Assembly: GCA_029563035.1 (NCBI GenBank)
Contig: JAKQTP010000087.1
Span: 19,003 to 83,002 of the forward strand
Direction of reading: 5' to 3'
From: an archaeon
GTDB lineage: Archaea; Iainarchaeota; Iainarchaeia; CSSED10-239
DNA length: 64,000 nucleotides
Shown here: one piece after another, positions 1-9,234 of the stretch
Layout of the letters: the number at the start of each line of letters is the position of its first letter
How positions within the stretch are numbered: position 1 is the first letter of the stretch
Notes under the pieces: model-generated
What the model was told of the DNA's origin: nothing
The model's input: only the letters and a program-made list of their open reading frames with translations
Databases searched by the model: none
Position numbers and translations under genes: made by a program

Positions 1-536
1 AAATGGGAATGGGGATAAGTTTTCAATATCCACCAAAAGTTAGCGGTTTGAAGTTAATTGATATGTTGTTTAACTGTGCTAAACAAAGTGATACCGATCC
101 CAGCAAGATATACGAATATGCCCAGATGCTTAATATGGAAAAATTTCTTAATAGGAGTTTAAACGTAGGATTTTCTGGAGGCGAAGTAAAACGTTCTGAA
201 GTGCTCCAGCTTTTGACACTAAATCCGGATTTAGTGTTATTTGATGAACCTGACAGTGGTGTAGATTTGGATAATATTGCTATAATTGGAAGTGCTGTTG
301 GAGATTTGCTGGATAGAAAAAAAAATAAAGATGATAGAAAAAAATCAGGCCTTATTATTACCCATCAAGGACATATCCTTGACTATGTAGATGCAGACTA
401 TGGATTAATACTTTATAAGGGCATGATTGCTTGCGTGGGAGATCCTTATGATATGCTTGATGAAATAAGTAAAAAAGGTTATGGGGGGTGTGTTGAAAAA
501 TGCCTGAAAGGATTCCAAAACTCGATAAAGACGTAA
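1..536 (+). CDS. sufC: SufC/SmsC Fe-S cluster assembly ATPase, 5' truncated by window edge
   Basis: ABC-type ATPase that powers the SufB/SufD-like scaffold building Fe-S clusters in the cytoplasm. Seen in the visible 177 residues: Q-loop FQYP (7-10), ABC signature FSGGE (57-61) followed by KRSE as in SufC, Walker B LVLFDEP (77-83), and the switch histidine in ITHQ (about 119-122). The Walker A part lies off the left edge. The 3' end overlaps the downstream scaffold gene by 37 bases, so the two are translationally coupled. No third suf gene follows. Family assignment is strong; the SMS (minimal) naming is inference from the two-gene layout. Confidence 0.9.
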   Translation, partial: MGMGISFQYPPKVSGLKLIDMLFNCAKQSDTDPSKIYEYAQMLNMEKFLNRSLNVGFSGGEVKRSEVLQLLTLNPDLVLFDEPDSGVDLDNIAIIGSAVGDLLDRKKNKDDRKKSGLIITHQGHILDYVDADYGLILYKGMIACVGDPYDMLDEISKKGYGGCVEKCLKGFQNSIKT

Positions 537-1606
537 AGGATAAGCTTGAGAAAGTCGGAATTGAAATGGATAAAGAAAAGCGATCAGCGATATTCCTTCA
601 AGTAGACCAGAATGTTGAGACTTCTTCAAGTTTTGCATCAGGCATAGAAATGATTGGCATTAAACAAGCCCTTGAGAAGTATGACTGGCTTCATGATTAC
701 TATTGGAAAGTAGTTTCGAGGGATAAGGACCAATACACTAAAGAAGTAGACGTTGAAGAAGTAAACGGATACTTTATCAGGTCACTTCCTGGAACAAAAG
801 TTAATTTTCCAGTTGAGGCTTGTCTTTATTTAAAGTCACCCAAAAAACAGAAGGTCCACAATATTATTATCGCTGAAGAGAATTCTGAATTAAATATAAT
901 CTCTGGATGCGCATCTCATCCTGGCCTTACAACTGGTATGCATTTAGGTATTTCTGAGTTCTACGTAAAAAAGAATGCTAAACTATCCTTCACTATGATC
1001 CACAATTGGGAAAATAATATTGAGGTTAGGCCAAGAAGTGCCGCAATTGTTGAAGATGGAGGAGTCTACATAAGCAATTATATTATTATGAATCCTGTTA
1101 AAATAGTTCAGTCCTACCCAACAGTTCATTTAAATGGAGATTACTCAACTGCCATAATGAGCAGTGTTATAGTAGCCATGGATAATTCAATAGTTGACAC
1201 AGGGAGCCGTGTTATAATTAAAGGAAAAGGATCTAGTGCAGAAATTCTCTCTAGGGCTATCAGTAAAGGGGGAACTATTTACTCTAGAGGAGATATAGTT
1301 GGAGATTCCCCAGATGCAAAAGGGCATTTAGAATGCATGGGAATGATGCTATCCGAACAGGGCAGTATAATTGCAATTCCTGAATTAGAAGCTAAACATC
1401 CAAATGTGGATTTGAGCCACGAAGCGGCAATTGGAAAAATTGCTGAAGAAGAAATCTTTTATTTAATGTCAAGAGGATTTACTAGAGAGGAAGCAACTGC
1501 AGCAATTGTTAGAGGTTTTCTAGATATAGAAATTAAGGGATTACCCTCTGCTTTAAAGAAAAAAATAGACGAAGCTATAAATCTAGTCGAAAAAGAATTA
1601 ATTTAA
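500..1606 (+). CDS. sufB: SufB/SmsB-type Fe-S scaffold protein
   Basis: Scaffold partner of the SufC ATPase, 368 aa, shorter than bacterial SufB (about 480-495 aa). The C-terminal half carries the SufB/D beta-helix core and the hallmark DLSHEAAIGKIAEEEIFYL with a conserved His; a Cys in HLECMGMM precedes it, at the place of the cluster-assembly cysteine of SufB. A single scaffold gene after one ATPase, without sufD, sufS or sufU nearby, matches the reported two-component SMS (SmsCB) systems of methanogens. The ATG start lies inside sufC, in another frame. Confidence 0.9.
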   Translation: MPERIPKLDKDVKDKLEKVGIEMDKEKRSAIFLQVDQNVETSSSFASGIEMIGIKQALEKYDWLHDYYWKVVSRDKDQYTKEVDVEEVNGYFIRSLPGTKVNFPVEACLYLKSPKKQKVHNIIIAEENSELNIISGCASHPGLTTGMHLGISEFYVKKNAKLSFTMIHNWENNIEVRPRSAAIVEDGGVYISNYIIMNPVKIVQSYPTVHLNGDYSTAIMSSVIVAMDNSIVDTGSRVIIKGKGSSAEILSRAISKGGTIYSRGDIVGDSPDAKGHLECMGMMLSEQGSIIAIPELEAKHPNVDLSHEAAIGKIAEEEIFYLMSRGFTREEATAAIVRGFLDIEIKGLPSALKKKIDEAINLVEKELI

Positions 1607-1609
1607 TTT

Positions 1610-3046
1610 TTATTCTTTCCAAAAATCAGGCATAAACAGTACCATTACTGAGAATATTTCTAATCTCCCAATCCACATGCAAAATGTCAAAACTATTTTA
1701 ACAAAATTAGGTAAAAATGAGAAAGTGTACATTGGTCCTACTAACCCCATACCTGGGCCAACATTACCTAACGTTGTAGCCACACTTGAAATTGAAGTGA
1801 TTAAATCAATCCCATACGATGTAACAAGTACTGTTGCTATAACAAAAATTGATATATACCCTACGAAAAATCCCATTATTCCTTTTATAACGTCGTCAGA
1901 AATCGTTTCTTCTCCAACTTTTATTGCTAAAATTGCATTTGGATGTATAAATTGGTATATTTCCCTATAAAAATATTTTAAGAGTACTAATATTCGTATA
2001 TTCTTAATCCCCCCTCCAGTTGAACACGCACAGCCACCAATGAACATGAGAATTAAAAGTATCATTCTTGAAAAAGCTGGATACACATCATAGTTGCTTG
2101 AAACAAATCCTGTTGTTGTTATTATGCTAACAACTTGAAAAGAAGAATATCTTATGGCATCAATTATATTATTATAAACACTATATCTTAAATCTACAGC
2201 CATTATAATAATTGAACTTGCTATAATTGTTGAATAAAATAAGAATTCTTTATTTTTAAAATAGTCTAGTTTTCCTCTTAATGCCGCATAGTGTAACATA
2301 AAATTTGCACCAGATAAATACATGAATAAAGTTATAACGCCTTCGATAAATGGATTATTATAATATGCGACACTTAGATTCTTAGTTGAAAATCCTCCAG
2401 TTGCAAGTGTGGAGAATGTGTAGCATGAAGCGTCAAAAAATCCCATTCCCCCAATTATTAAAAGAATTATCTCAGCAGCGGTGAATATAAGATACACCCC
2501 ATAAAGAATCTTTGCAGTATCCCTAACTTGTGGTTTTAATTTATCTATTTTAGGGCCAGGAGATTCTGCATTAAATAATTGCATACCTCCAATTGAAAGG
2601 GCAGGAAGGATTGCAACAGCAAGTACTATAATCCCCATTCCCCCCATCCACTGAGTCATTGCTCTCCAAAATATTATTGATTTAGGTAAAATATCAATAT
2701 TTTGAATAACTGTAGCTCCTGTTGTAGTGAAGCCAGACATAGTTTCAAAATAGGCATCAAGATACCTTAAAGTTCCAGAAAGAAAAAATGGGAGTGCACC
2801 AAATGCCGAAAATGCTGCCCATCCTAGGGACACAACACCTAAACTTTCTATAGGTCTCAATCCTTCACCTTGACTTTTTATTTCACTTAAAGCAAATCCT
2901 GATAAAAAGGTGGCAATGATAGAAATAATAAACACAATTAACTCTTTTTCTCTATAGTAAAACGCCCATATTAGAGGAAATATCATTGAAATACCTATCA
3001 TCATAAGGAGTTTTCCAATAATATTTAGAACAGTTTTACTTCGCAT
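1610..3046 (-). CDS. trkH: TrkH-family potassium channel/transporter subunit (copy 1)
   Basis: Integral membrane K+ translocating subunit, 478 aa, with four pore-loop repeats. Filter-like glycine segments visible are GFTTTGATV, ATGGFSTKN, TTTGFVSSN and TTLGNVGPGMG. Hydrophobic helices fill the rest. It lies in tandem with a second trkH (59 bases upstream) and near trkA, so it probably assembles with the TrkA gating ring at the cytoplasmic face. It converges on sufB with only 3 bases between the stop codons. Confidence 0.93.
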   Translation of the reverse strand: MRSKTVLNIIGKLLMMIGISMIFPLIWAFYYREKELIVFIISIIATFLSGFALSEIKSQGEGLRPIESLGVVSLGWAAFSAFGALPFFLSGTLRYLDAYFETMSGFTTTGATVIQNIDILPKSIIFWRAMTQWMGGMGIIVLAVAILPALSIGGMQLFNAESPGPKIDKLKPQVRDTAKILYGVYLIFTAAEIILLIIGGMGFFDASCYTFSTLATGGFSTKNLSVAYYNNPFIEGVITLFMYLSGANFMLHYAALRGKLDYFKNKEFLFYSTIIASSIIIMAVDLRYSVYNNIIDAIRYSSFQVVSIITTTGFVSSNYDVYPAFSRMILLILMFIGGCACSTGGGIKNIRILVLLKYFYREIYQFIHPNAILAIKVGEETISDDVIKGIMGFFVGYISIFVIATVLVTSYGIDLITSISSVATTLGNVGPGMGLVGPMYTFSFLPNFVKIVLTFCMWIGRLEIFSVMVLFMPDFWKE

Positions 3047-3104
3047 AGATGGACACCAATAAAACTAAAGTCTTAATTTTTTTAATTTCCATAATTTATT
3101 AAAC

Positions 3105-4538
3105 TTACTCTTTCCAATAACTTGGGATAAATAATGCAAATAGGGTAATTAATTCAAGTCTGCCGGCTAACATACAAAAACATAATACAAGTTTTGGAAT
3201 TGACGGTAAGAAACTGTATGTTGCCATGGGACCAACTAAACTTAGCCCAGGACCCACCCCCCCTAAAGTAGTAGCGACAGAAGATATAGATGTGAGAAGA
3301 TCATTGCCAAATGCAAGCATAATTAGGCTGCATAATCCAAAAGTAATCATATAAAAAAAATAAAATCCGCTTACCCCTTGAAGAGTATCCTCTGGGATAA
3401 TTTTTCCATTCAATTTAATCTGAAATATTGCATTGGGGTGTATAATTTTATAGAGTTCCCTTAAACCTATTTTTATCAATAATAGTATTCTTACAACTTT
3501 TATAGCTCCTGCAGTTCCTCCCGCACAGCCTCCAATTAACATAAGTATTATGAGAATTAATTTTGAAAAGTCAGGCCATAAATTAAAATCTGTTGTTGCA
3601 TATCCAGTAGTGCTTGATATGCTCATTACATTGAAAATAGCATGTCTAAATGCTAGTGAAAGATTCTCGTGTAATTGGTAGCTAACATCTAAAGTCACAA
3701 CTAATATGGAAAAAGCCAAAATAAATAAGTATAACATAAATTCGCTATCTTTTAGATAAGCTATATTTCCCTTTAATGCTGCATAGTGTAGAGAGAAACT
3801 TGTTGCACCTAAAAACATAAATAAAATTATTACACTTTCTATTTTTAAACTATTATAAAATCCAATACTGGCATTCTTAGTTGAAAAACCTCCTGTTCCA
3901 AGAGCACCAAAAGAATGACATGATGCATCAAATAGATTCATACCTGAAAAAACTAACAGAAAAATCTGGACACAAGTAAAAAAAATATATACTCCATAGA
4001 TAATTTTTCCAACTTCTCTAACCTGTGGTTTTAATTTATCTAATTTTGGCCCAGATTGTTCTGGCAGAAAAATTTGTCTGCCTCCAACTGAAAGTGCGGG
4101 CAATACTACTAGTGCAAGAACGACTATTCCAATGCCGCCTAACCAGATTGTAAAAGATCTCCAAAATAAAATACATTTTGGTAATATTTCCACATTATTA
4201 ATAACAGAAGCTCCTGTAGTTGTGAATCCTGATATAGTTTCAAAATAGGCATCAATAAAACTCAGATTACCCGAGAGGTATAATGGTAGTGATCCAAAAA
4301 TTGGTATTATTATCCAACAGAAAGAAACAACACTAAAACCCTCAACGAGACGTATATTTTCTTCTTTGAATATTAATTTCAATAAAGTTCCTGTTATTAA
4401 TGTTATTAAAATGCAGAGTAAGAATATATATGCTTCAGTCTCATGATAATATACCCCACAGAGTAAAGGAAGTATCATGGAGATACTTACTACTTGTAGT
4501 AATTGTCCAAGTATATGTAAAACTGGATTTAGTCTCAT
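3105..4538 (-). CDS. trkH: TrkH-family potassium channel/transporter subunit (copy 2)
   Basis: Paralogue of the neighbouring TrkH, 477 aa, same fold and nearly the same length. Pore-loop segments are GFTTTGASV, GTGGFSTKN, STTGYATTD and TTLGGVGPGLS. Shared stretches such as the LDKLKPQVRE/D segment show the two copies come from an old duplication. They probably form one transcript, this copy first. An AT-rich stretch of about 190 bases upstream carries its promoter and that of the divergent ridA. Confidence 0.93.
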   Translation of the reverse strand: MRLNPVLHILGQLLQVVSISMILPLLCGVYYHETEAYIFLLCILITLITGTLLKLIFKEENIRLVEGFSVVSFCWIIIPIFGSLPLYLSGNLSFIDAYFETISGFTTTGASVINNVEILPKCILFWRSFTIWLGGIGIVVLALVVLPALSVGGRQIFLPEQSGPKLDKLKPQVREVGKIIYGVYIFFTCVQIFLLVFSGMNLFDASCHSFGALGTGGFSTKNASIGFYNSLKIESVIILFMFLGATSFSLHYAALKGNIAYLKDSEFMLYLFILAFSILVVTLDVSYQLHENLSLAFRHAIFNVMSISSTTGYATTDFNLWPDFSKLILIILMLIGGCAGGTAGAIKVVRILLLIKIGLRELYKIIHPNAIFQIKLNGKIIPEDTLQGVSGFYFFYMITFGLCSLIMLAFGNDLLTSISSVATTLGGVGPGLSLVGPMATYSFLPSIPKLVLCFCMLAGRLELITLFALFIPSYWKE

Positions 4539-4781
4539 TTAATCTAAACTTATTACTGTTATTTTATTTATAAAATTATTTAAAAAATTGAATTTATATA
4601 GTTAATAATACCCTTATTTTATTTAAAAATTAGAAACATCAAAAAAATTTTGGTATATCTATTCCTTTTTTTAGTTTTTATAATTCAATGATTTTTTTTA
4701 AGTTAAATTTATTTAATATTTTATATGAATAGTTTAATAAGTGTATTACCTATTCTTAAATTGACTAAGTCAGTGATATAT

Positions 4782-5168
4782 ATGAAAAAGAAATTGGAGT
4801 CTAAAAATGCACCTGCCCCAGTTGGGCCTTATTCCCAAGGTGTAGTTGCAGGAGATTTTGTATTTATTTCTGGACAACTTCCAATTCAAAAATCTGGAGA
4901 GCTTGTATTAAATGATATTGAAAGAGCTACAGAGGTAGTTTTAGAGAACATTGAAACAATTCTAAAAGAAGAAAATCTTTCACTTCAAGATGTTATAAAA
5001 TCGGAAGTATATCTTAAAGATTTGAATAATTTTGATAAATTCAATAAAACTTATGCGAAGTTATTTCCTTGGGAAATAAAACCATCTAGAGTCACTGTAG
5101 AAGTATCAAAACTGCCAAAAAACTCGGATATTGAGATATCCTGCATTGCATATAAAAATAAAAAATAA
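4782..5168 (+). CDS. ridA: RidA/YjgF family enamine/imine deaminase
   Basis: Small cytosolic protein (128 aa from this start) that hydrolyses reactive 2-aminoacrylate and related imines. Motifs: APAPVGPYSQG near the N-terminus, FISGQLP, and PSRVTVEVSKLP holding the family's catalytic-site Arg, then a C-terminal acidic IEISCIAY. The frame opens 57 bases earlier, but ATG 4782 is preceded by GTGAT and gives the usual family length of about 125-130 aa. It stands alone between trk genes of opposite strand. Confidence 0.92.
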   Translation: MKKKLESKNAPAPVGPYSQGVVAGDFVFISGQLPIQKSGELVLNDIERATEVVLENIETILKEENLSLQDVIKSEVYLKDLNNFDKFNKTYAKLFPWEIKPSRVTVEVSKLPKNSDIEISCIAYKNKK

Positions 5169-5183
5169 TACAATTAATACTGG

Positions 5184-6512
5184 TTAATACTGGCCAAATA
5201 ATTCTCTTATTTTTTTAATTTTTTCTACCTTTGCAGATATAATGACTTTATCATCTATTTGAACTATATCGTCCCCTCTTGGGATAATTAGCTTGTTATC
5301 TCTTACAATAATTAAAAATAGGATTTCTTCTGGTAAAGTGATATCTCTTAAAGTCTTTCCAAGTATCTTAGCATTTTTGGTTGGTATAAGTTCAATAATC
5401 TCTGCCTGTCCAGTTGGAAGTATTATAAGTGATTTAAGTCCGCCCATTCTAATAAAACGCATAACGTGTTCTGCAGTAGAAATTTTTGGGCTCAACGCAA
5501 TGTCTATTCCCATATCTTCAAAAAATCTTATGAGTTCAAGATTTTCAACTCTTGAAATAGTTTTTGATGCACCCAAATACTTTCCGATAAGACAAGAAAA
5601 TAAGTTTAATTGATCATACTTAGTTAAAGAAATAAAAGCATCGACATCTCCAATTCCTTCATCTTTCAGTAAAGAAAGATCCATTATGTCTCCCTTGATC
5701 ACAAGAGTCTTTTGTAAAATTTTAGATATTTCTTCACATCTTTTTGTATCGCTATCAATCAGTTTAACGGACATACTTCTTTCAAGCATTTTTGCAAGTT
5801 GTACTGCAGTGTTACTTGCACCAATTATCATTACTTTCCTTATTCTTTGACACTCACTACATTTTTCTATAACGTTTTCAACTAGCTTTGGTTTACCAAG
5901 TATGAAGGCTTTATCTCCTTCTTCAAAGACATATTCTCCTGTAGGGATTATTGTATCTTCTCCTTTTATGACAGCACCGATAATGGTACCTTCTGGGAAT
6001 ATATTTTCTTTTAGAGCTCTGCCGACATATTTAGAGTCATTTTTAACTAAGAATTCCGCCATAGTGACCTTTCCATCTGCCAAAGCCTGAATAGCAAGTG
6101 CGCTTGGAAGTTCCAATATTCTTTCTACATCATAAGCTATAATGGTGCCGGGGGAGAAAGAATAATCTACTCCAACTTTAGTTAGATCAATATCTTCAGT
6201 GAAAGTGTATTCAATTGCAATTTTAGCAACAGTTTTTACTGCACCAAGATTTTTTGCCGTTATGCAAGCTATTAGATTAACTTCAGAAGAATTTGTAACT
6301 GCAACTAAAAGGTCTGCGTCTTTCACACCAGCTTCCACAAGCACCTTAGGATTTGAGCCATTGCCTTGTATTACAAGAGCGTCTATCTTCTTTGATATTT
6401 CTTGACATCTTGTAAGATCCCTTTCAATTACAACTACCCCAATGCCTTCTTCGATAAGGAGTTTTGCAATGTTGAATCCAGTGAGGCCGCCACCTACGAC
6501 TATTACATACAT
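5184..6512 (-). CDS. trkA: TrkA potassium uptake regulatory protein
   Basis: Cytosolic RCK/KTN ring subunit that gates TrkH in response to nucleotides, 442 aa. Two RCK repeats are visible: the first begins with MYVIVVGGGLTGFNIAKLL (NAD-binding turn) and ends in a TrkA_C domain; the second begins about residue 228 with MIIGASNTAVQLAKML and is followed by a second TrkA_C domain. The two-repeat size matches E. coli-type TrkA. It is on the same strand as both trkH copies, with ridA inserted on the other strand. Confidence 0.93.
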   Translation of the reverse strand: MYVIVVGGGLTGFNIAKLLIEEGIGVVVIERDLTRCQEISKKIDALVIQGNGSNPKVLVEAGVKDADLLVAVTNSSEVNLIACITAKNLGAVKTVAKIAIEYTFTEDIDLTKVGVDYSFSPGTIIAYDVERILELPSALAIQALADGKVTMAEFLVKNDSKYVGRALKENIFPEGTIIGAVIKGEDTIIPTGEYVFEEGDKAFILGKPKLVENVIEKCSECQRIRKVMIIGASNTAVQLAKMLERSMSVKLIDSDTKRCEEISKILQKTLVIKGDIMDLSLLKDEGIGDVDAFISLTKYDQLNLFSCLIGKYLGASKTISRVENLELIRFFEDMGIDIALSPKISTAEHVMRFIRMGGLKSLIILPTGQAEIIELIPTKNAKILGKTLRDITLPEEILFLIIVRDNKLIIPRGDDIVQIDDKVIISAKVEKIKKIRELFGQY

Positions 6513-6636
6513 AAGTTACGATATGTGTCTATTTAATATATAAAGATTTAGTATATGCTTTTTAAAATTCAAGATAAATCCATAGAATAAGATATTAAAG
6601 TAGGATCTCTTAGCGGAGCTTCATTGATTATTTTAT

Positions 6637-6735
6637 TTATTGATTTAAACATTTTGTTGCTATAAAGGAGTATTCAAATACTGTTTTTGGAAAATCCATT
6701 CTGACTTTATCACTTTCATTACCGCAAGTTAAACA
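6637..6735 (-). pseudogene. Possible remnant of a small zinc-ribbon protein
   Basis: A 32-codon open stretch on the minus strand reads CLTCGNESDKVRMDF and ends FIATKCLNQ-stop. It holds a CxxC knuckle and a late Cys but no start codon: a stop codon directly precedes the first Cys. It lies just downstream of the tetR stop. I read it as the tail of a decayed zinc-ribbon gene. Weak evidence. Confidence 0.25.
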
Positions 6736-6748
6736 TCAAATCAAAATA

Positions 6749-7387
6749 TTATTCAACTAAAGTACTTTTAAGAATCATTTTAGTTATTTCTTTCCAAGAT
6801 TTTCTTATCTCAGAAATTTCAATCCCCATTTGCATAGCTGCCATAAGCCCATCTTGAATGGAAGTTATCCCCATTGAAAGAGAAAAACTATCTATGTCTT
6901 TTTTTATGAATCCATTTATTTTGTAATTTTCAAAGTAGTCCGCCATTAGTTTAATTGAGTCTTTGTAATATTTTGTCATTTCTTCTTTCATCAAGGGGTT
7001 ACTTGTCATCAGCTCTGACATTGCCAACTTAAAATCAAGGGGGGGAAATAATTTATCTAATATTTTAAAATTTTCAAATGAAGTTGAATGCTCGATGTTA
7101 AACATAATGTCAAAAAATTCATCTGTTGATATATCTTTAGGTGGTCTTGAATTTAAGAATGCCACTAAATCTTTTTGAGTGTACTCAACATAAAATTTGA
7201 TTACTTCTAAAAAAAGCTCTTCTTTACTTTTAAAGTATTGATATATTGCTCCTTTACTAACACCAAGACATTCTGCAATTTCAGCCATCTTCGTTTTGTA
7301 ATACCCTTTTTCAGAAAAGAACTTTACAGATTGTTTTATTATTCTGTTTTTCGCTTCTTCTCTGTATTCTGGAAATACTTTAGGCAT
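6749..7387 (-). CDS. TetR/AcrR-family transcriptional regulator
   Basis: 212 aa with an N-terminal TetR helix-turn-helix at about residues 10-56 (RIIKQSVKFFSEKGYYKTK, then AEIAECLGVSKGAIYQYFKSKEELF), and a helical C-terminal ligand-binding and dimerisation domain. Such proteins usually repress a neighbouring gene until a small molecule binds. It is divergent from the UPF0316 membrane protein gene. The 150-base intergenic region holds palindromes (7454-7463, 7515-7535) that could be its operators. Ligand unknown. Confidence 0.92.
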   Translation of the reverse strand: MPKVFPEYREEAKNRIIKQSVKFFSEKGYYKTKMAEIAECLGVSKGAIYQYFKSKEELFLEVIKFYVEYTQKDLVAFLNSRPPKDISTDEFFDIMFNIEHSTSFENFKILDKLFPPLDFKLAMSELMTSNPLMKEEMTKYYKDSIKLMADYFENYKINGFIKKDIDSFSLSMGITSIQDGLMAAMQMGIEISEIRKSWKEITKMILKSTLVE

Positions 7388-7453
7388 AATACTCTCATTT
7401 AAATAAATTGAATAATCGTTTAAAAATATTTCGACTTACAAGAAATAATAATG

Positions 7454-7535
7454 ACTTATAAGTAACTTTTTTGTATATATTTCAACGCAACATAAATACT
7501 TTTATACTAATTATAAGTCCTACCAATAGGGACTT
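7454..7535. promoter_or_regulatory. Candidate TetR operators and promoter between tetR and the UPF0316 gene
   Basis: A perfect 10-base palindrome ACTTATAAGT lies at 7454-7463. A second inverted repeat, AAGTCC and GGACTT (7515-7520 and 7530-7535), shares the AAGTC/GACTT half-site and overlaps the expected transcription start of the + strand gene. A TATA-like CATAAATA lies at about 7491-7498. A further GACTTA half-site is near 7433. The arrangement suits autoregulation; binding is inferred only. Confidence 0.4.
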
Positions 7536-7537
7536 GG

Positions 7538-8110
7538 ATGAATATGATGTTTTGGGTTTTACCCTTATTAATTTTTTTTGCAAGAGTAGCTGATGTTAGT
7601 TTAGGGACTATGAGAATCATTTTTGTATCAAAAAATCTTAAGAAACTTGCACCCATAGTAGGATTTTTTGAAGTTTTTATCTGGATTAATGTAATCGGTC
7701 AAGTAATGCAAAATGTTAATAGTGTTATACATTACATATCATATGCAGCAGGATTTGCAGCTGGAAATTATGTTGGGATTGTAATCGAAGAAAGACTTGC
7801 AGTAGGGCATGTGATTGCAAGAATAATAACAAAAGAAAAAACTGACGACCTCATTAAATATTTAAAAAAAGAAAAATGTGGAGTTACCATAATTGATGCA
7901 AAGGGGATAAAAGGAAATGTAAAGATTCTTTTTACAGTAGTTAAACGAAAAAAATTAGATATGATATATGAAGCAATTGACAAATATACTCCTGACTCCT
8001 TTGTTTCAGTAGAAGATGTTAAATCTGTTAGTGAAGATAGATTTGTAGGCCTCCCATTTAAAAAAAAGAGATTAATAAGATCTTTTAAGTCTTTGAGAAA
8101 AGGTAAGTGA
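7538..8110 (+). CDS. UPF0316 (DUF5698 + DUF2179) membrane protein
   Basis: 190 aa. The first 80 residues hold about three membrane helices, with RVADVSLGTMRIIFVS near the N-terminus as in the UPF0316/DUF5698 family. Residues about 90-165 form a DUF2179 domain (HVIARIITKE, then VTIIDAKGIKG and KILFTVVKRKK), a fold shared with the soluble tail of YitT proteins. The C-terminus is basic (KKKRLIRSFKSLRKGK). Function unknown; DUF2179 is suspected to sense ligands. Two further in-frame ATGs follow closely, so the start could be 6-9 bases later. Probably controlled by the divergent TetR protein. Confidence 0.85.
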   Translation: MNMMFWVLPLLIFFARVADVSLGTMRIIFVSKNLKKLAPIVGFFEVFIWINVIGQVMQNVNSVIHYISYAAGFAAGNYVGIVIEERLAVGHVIARIITKEKTDDLIKYLKKEKCGVTIIDAKGIKGNVKILFTVVKRKKLDMIYEAIDKYTPDSFVSVEDVKSVSEDRFVGLPFKKKRLIRSFKSLRKGK

Positions 8111-8259
8111 ATATATCTATACTTCTAATTTTACGTAATAACTAAGAGTTATATAAGATTTGACAACAAGTACGCAATTAAATTTACAAATGAGGCTAAA
8201 TAGCAAAAATCTATAAAATTTTGTATTGATATAATATCAAATTGAGAACATCAAGCTGA

Positions 8260-8480
8260 TTTGGAGCTACAAACAAAGTTACAATTGATTTTTTAAGCAC
8301 AATCAAAAATATTATTCAAAAAGTAGATTGGCTTTACGAGATTGTAACACTCTAAAAACATACTGATTATATTGGAGAATTACATTTGTATAAATTATAT
8401 GAATTTTAAAAACTAGAATAAAACTCTTTTGTGGGCTATCTAACATTAGCAATAATTAGTGTAACGATTAATTTATAATT
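8260..8480 (+). pseudogene. Possible decayed coding sequence in a 430-base gene-free stretch
   Basis: 8111-8543 has no intact gene. From about 8263, one + frame reads a protein-like stretch (NKVTIDFLSTIKNII, KVDWLYEIVTL, then KHTDYIGELHLYKLYEF and NSFVGYLTLAIISVTINL) interrupted by three TAA stops. The amino-acid make-up is plausible for a dying gene. I do not recognise the family. The remainder is plain AT-rich sequence. Confidence 0.25.
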
Positions 8481-8543
8481 GATACAATCAAAGTTGAAAT
8501 TAGAAGAAAATTCGGCGATAAGAGGGTATAATTCTTTTGGATA

Positions 8544-9125
8544 TTACTTGACTAATTTCTTTGATATATAAAGAGAGAAGAAATCTCCTATTAAATGTAT
8601 ATTAGTTAGTTTGTAATTTGTTTTTTCTAATAAATTTTTAATTTCTGATTCATCTATTCTATCTTCTAGAGGAGGCCCCCTCTCAGTTTCTTTTTTCTGC
8701 CATTCTACAATACAGAGAGTTCCACATCTAATTAGAACTCTATTAGTTTCTTCTAGAAAGCTAATTTTATCTTCAACTTCATGAAGAACATTTGAGATTA
8801 AAGCAAATGTCCCAGCATTAGATTCTAAAGGAAATCTATAAGGCTCAGAAAAAATTGGAATAATATTTTTTATATTTTTTTTATATATCCTTCTTTTAAG
8901 CTCCTCTAACATTTCACTAGAAGTATCAAGAGCAAATACCCTACCTTCAATTCCTATAATTCTAGAAGCAGGTATAGAAAAATAACCTATCCCGCATCCG
9001 ATATCTAGGAAGATATCTTTAATTTTTAGACCAGCTTTGATTAGAATTTCTTCAGGAGGTAATATTTTTCTTCTTTCAAAAGAATCTAATTTATGCATTT
9101 CTTTTACATTGAATTTGTGAGCCAT
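8544..9125 (-). CDS. Class I SAM-dependent methyltransferase
   Basis: 193 aa Rossmann-fold methyltransferase. SAM-binding motif I is FLDIGCGIGYFSIPAS (about residues 39-54), followed by the acidic motif II in VFALDTSSEMLEELK and a motif-IV-like FALISNVLHEVEDKISFLEE. The fold resembles UbiE/Methyltransf_11 enzymes acting on small molecules, but the substrate cannot be read from the sequence. It stands alone, with about 110 bases to the next gene on the same strand. Confidence 0.85.
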   Translation of the reverse strand: MAHKFNVKEMHKLDSFERRKILPPEEILIKAGLKIKDIFLDIGCGIGYFSIPASRIIGIEGRVFALDTSSEMLEELKRRIYKKNIKNIIPIFSEPYRFPLESNAGTFALISNVLHEVEDKISFLEETNRVLIRCGTLCIVEWQKKETERGPPLEDRIDESEIKNLLEKTNYKLTNIHLIGDFFSLYISKKLVK

Positions 9126-9234
9126 ATAAATCGTCCTATTGCCAAGTTAAAGGAGTTTCAGTATTTTTTAAGTGATAGATATAATATATGGCTAATTCAA
9201 TAATGTCGATATTTTAATAACATAATAATTTAGT

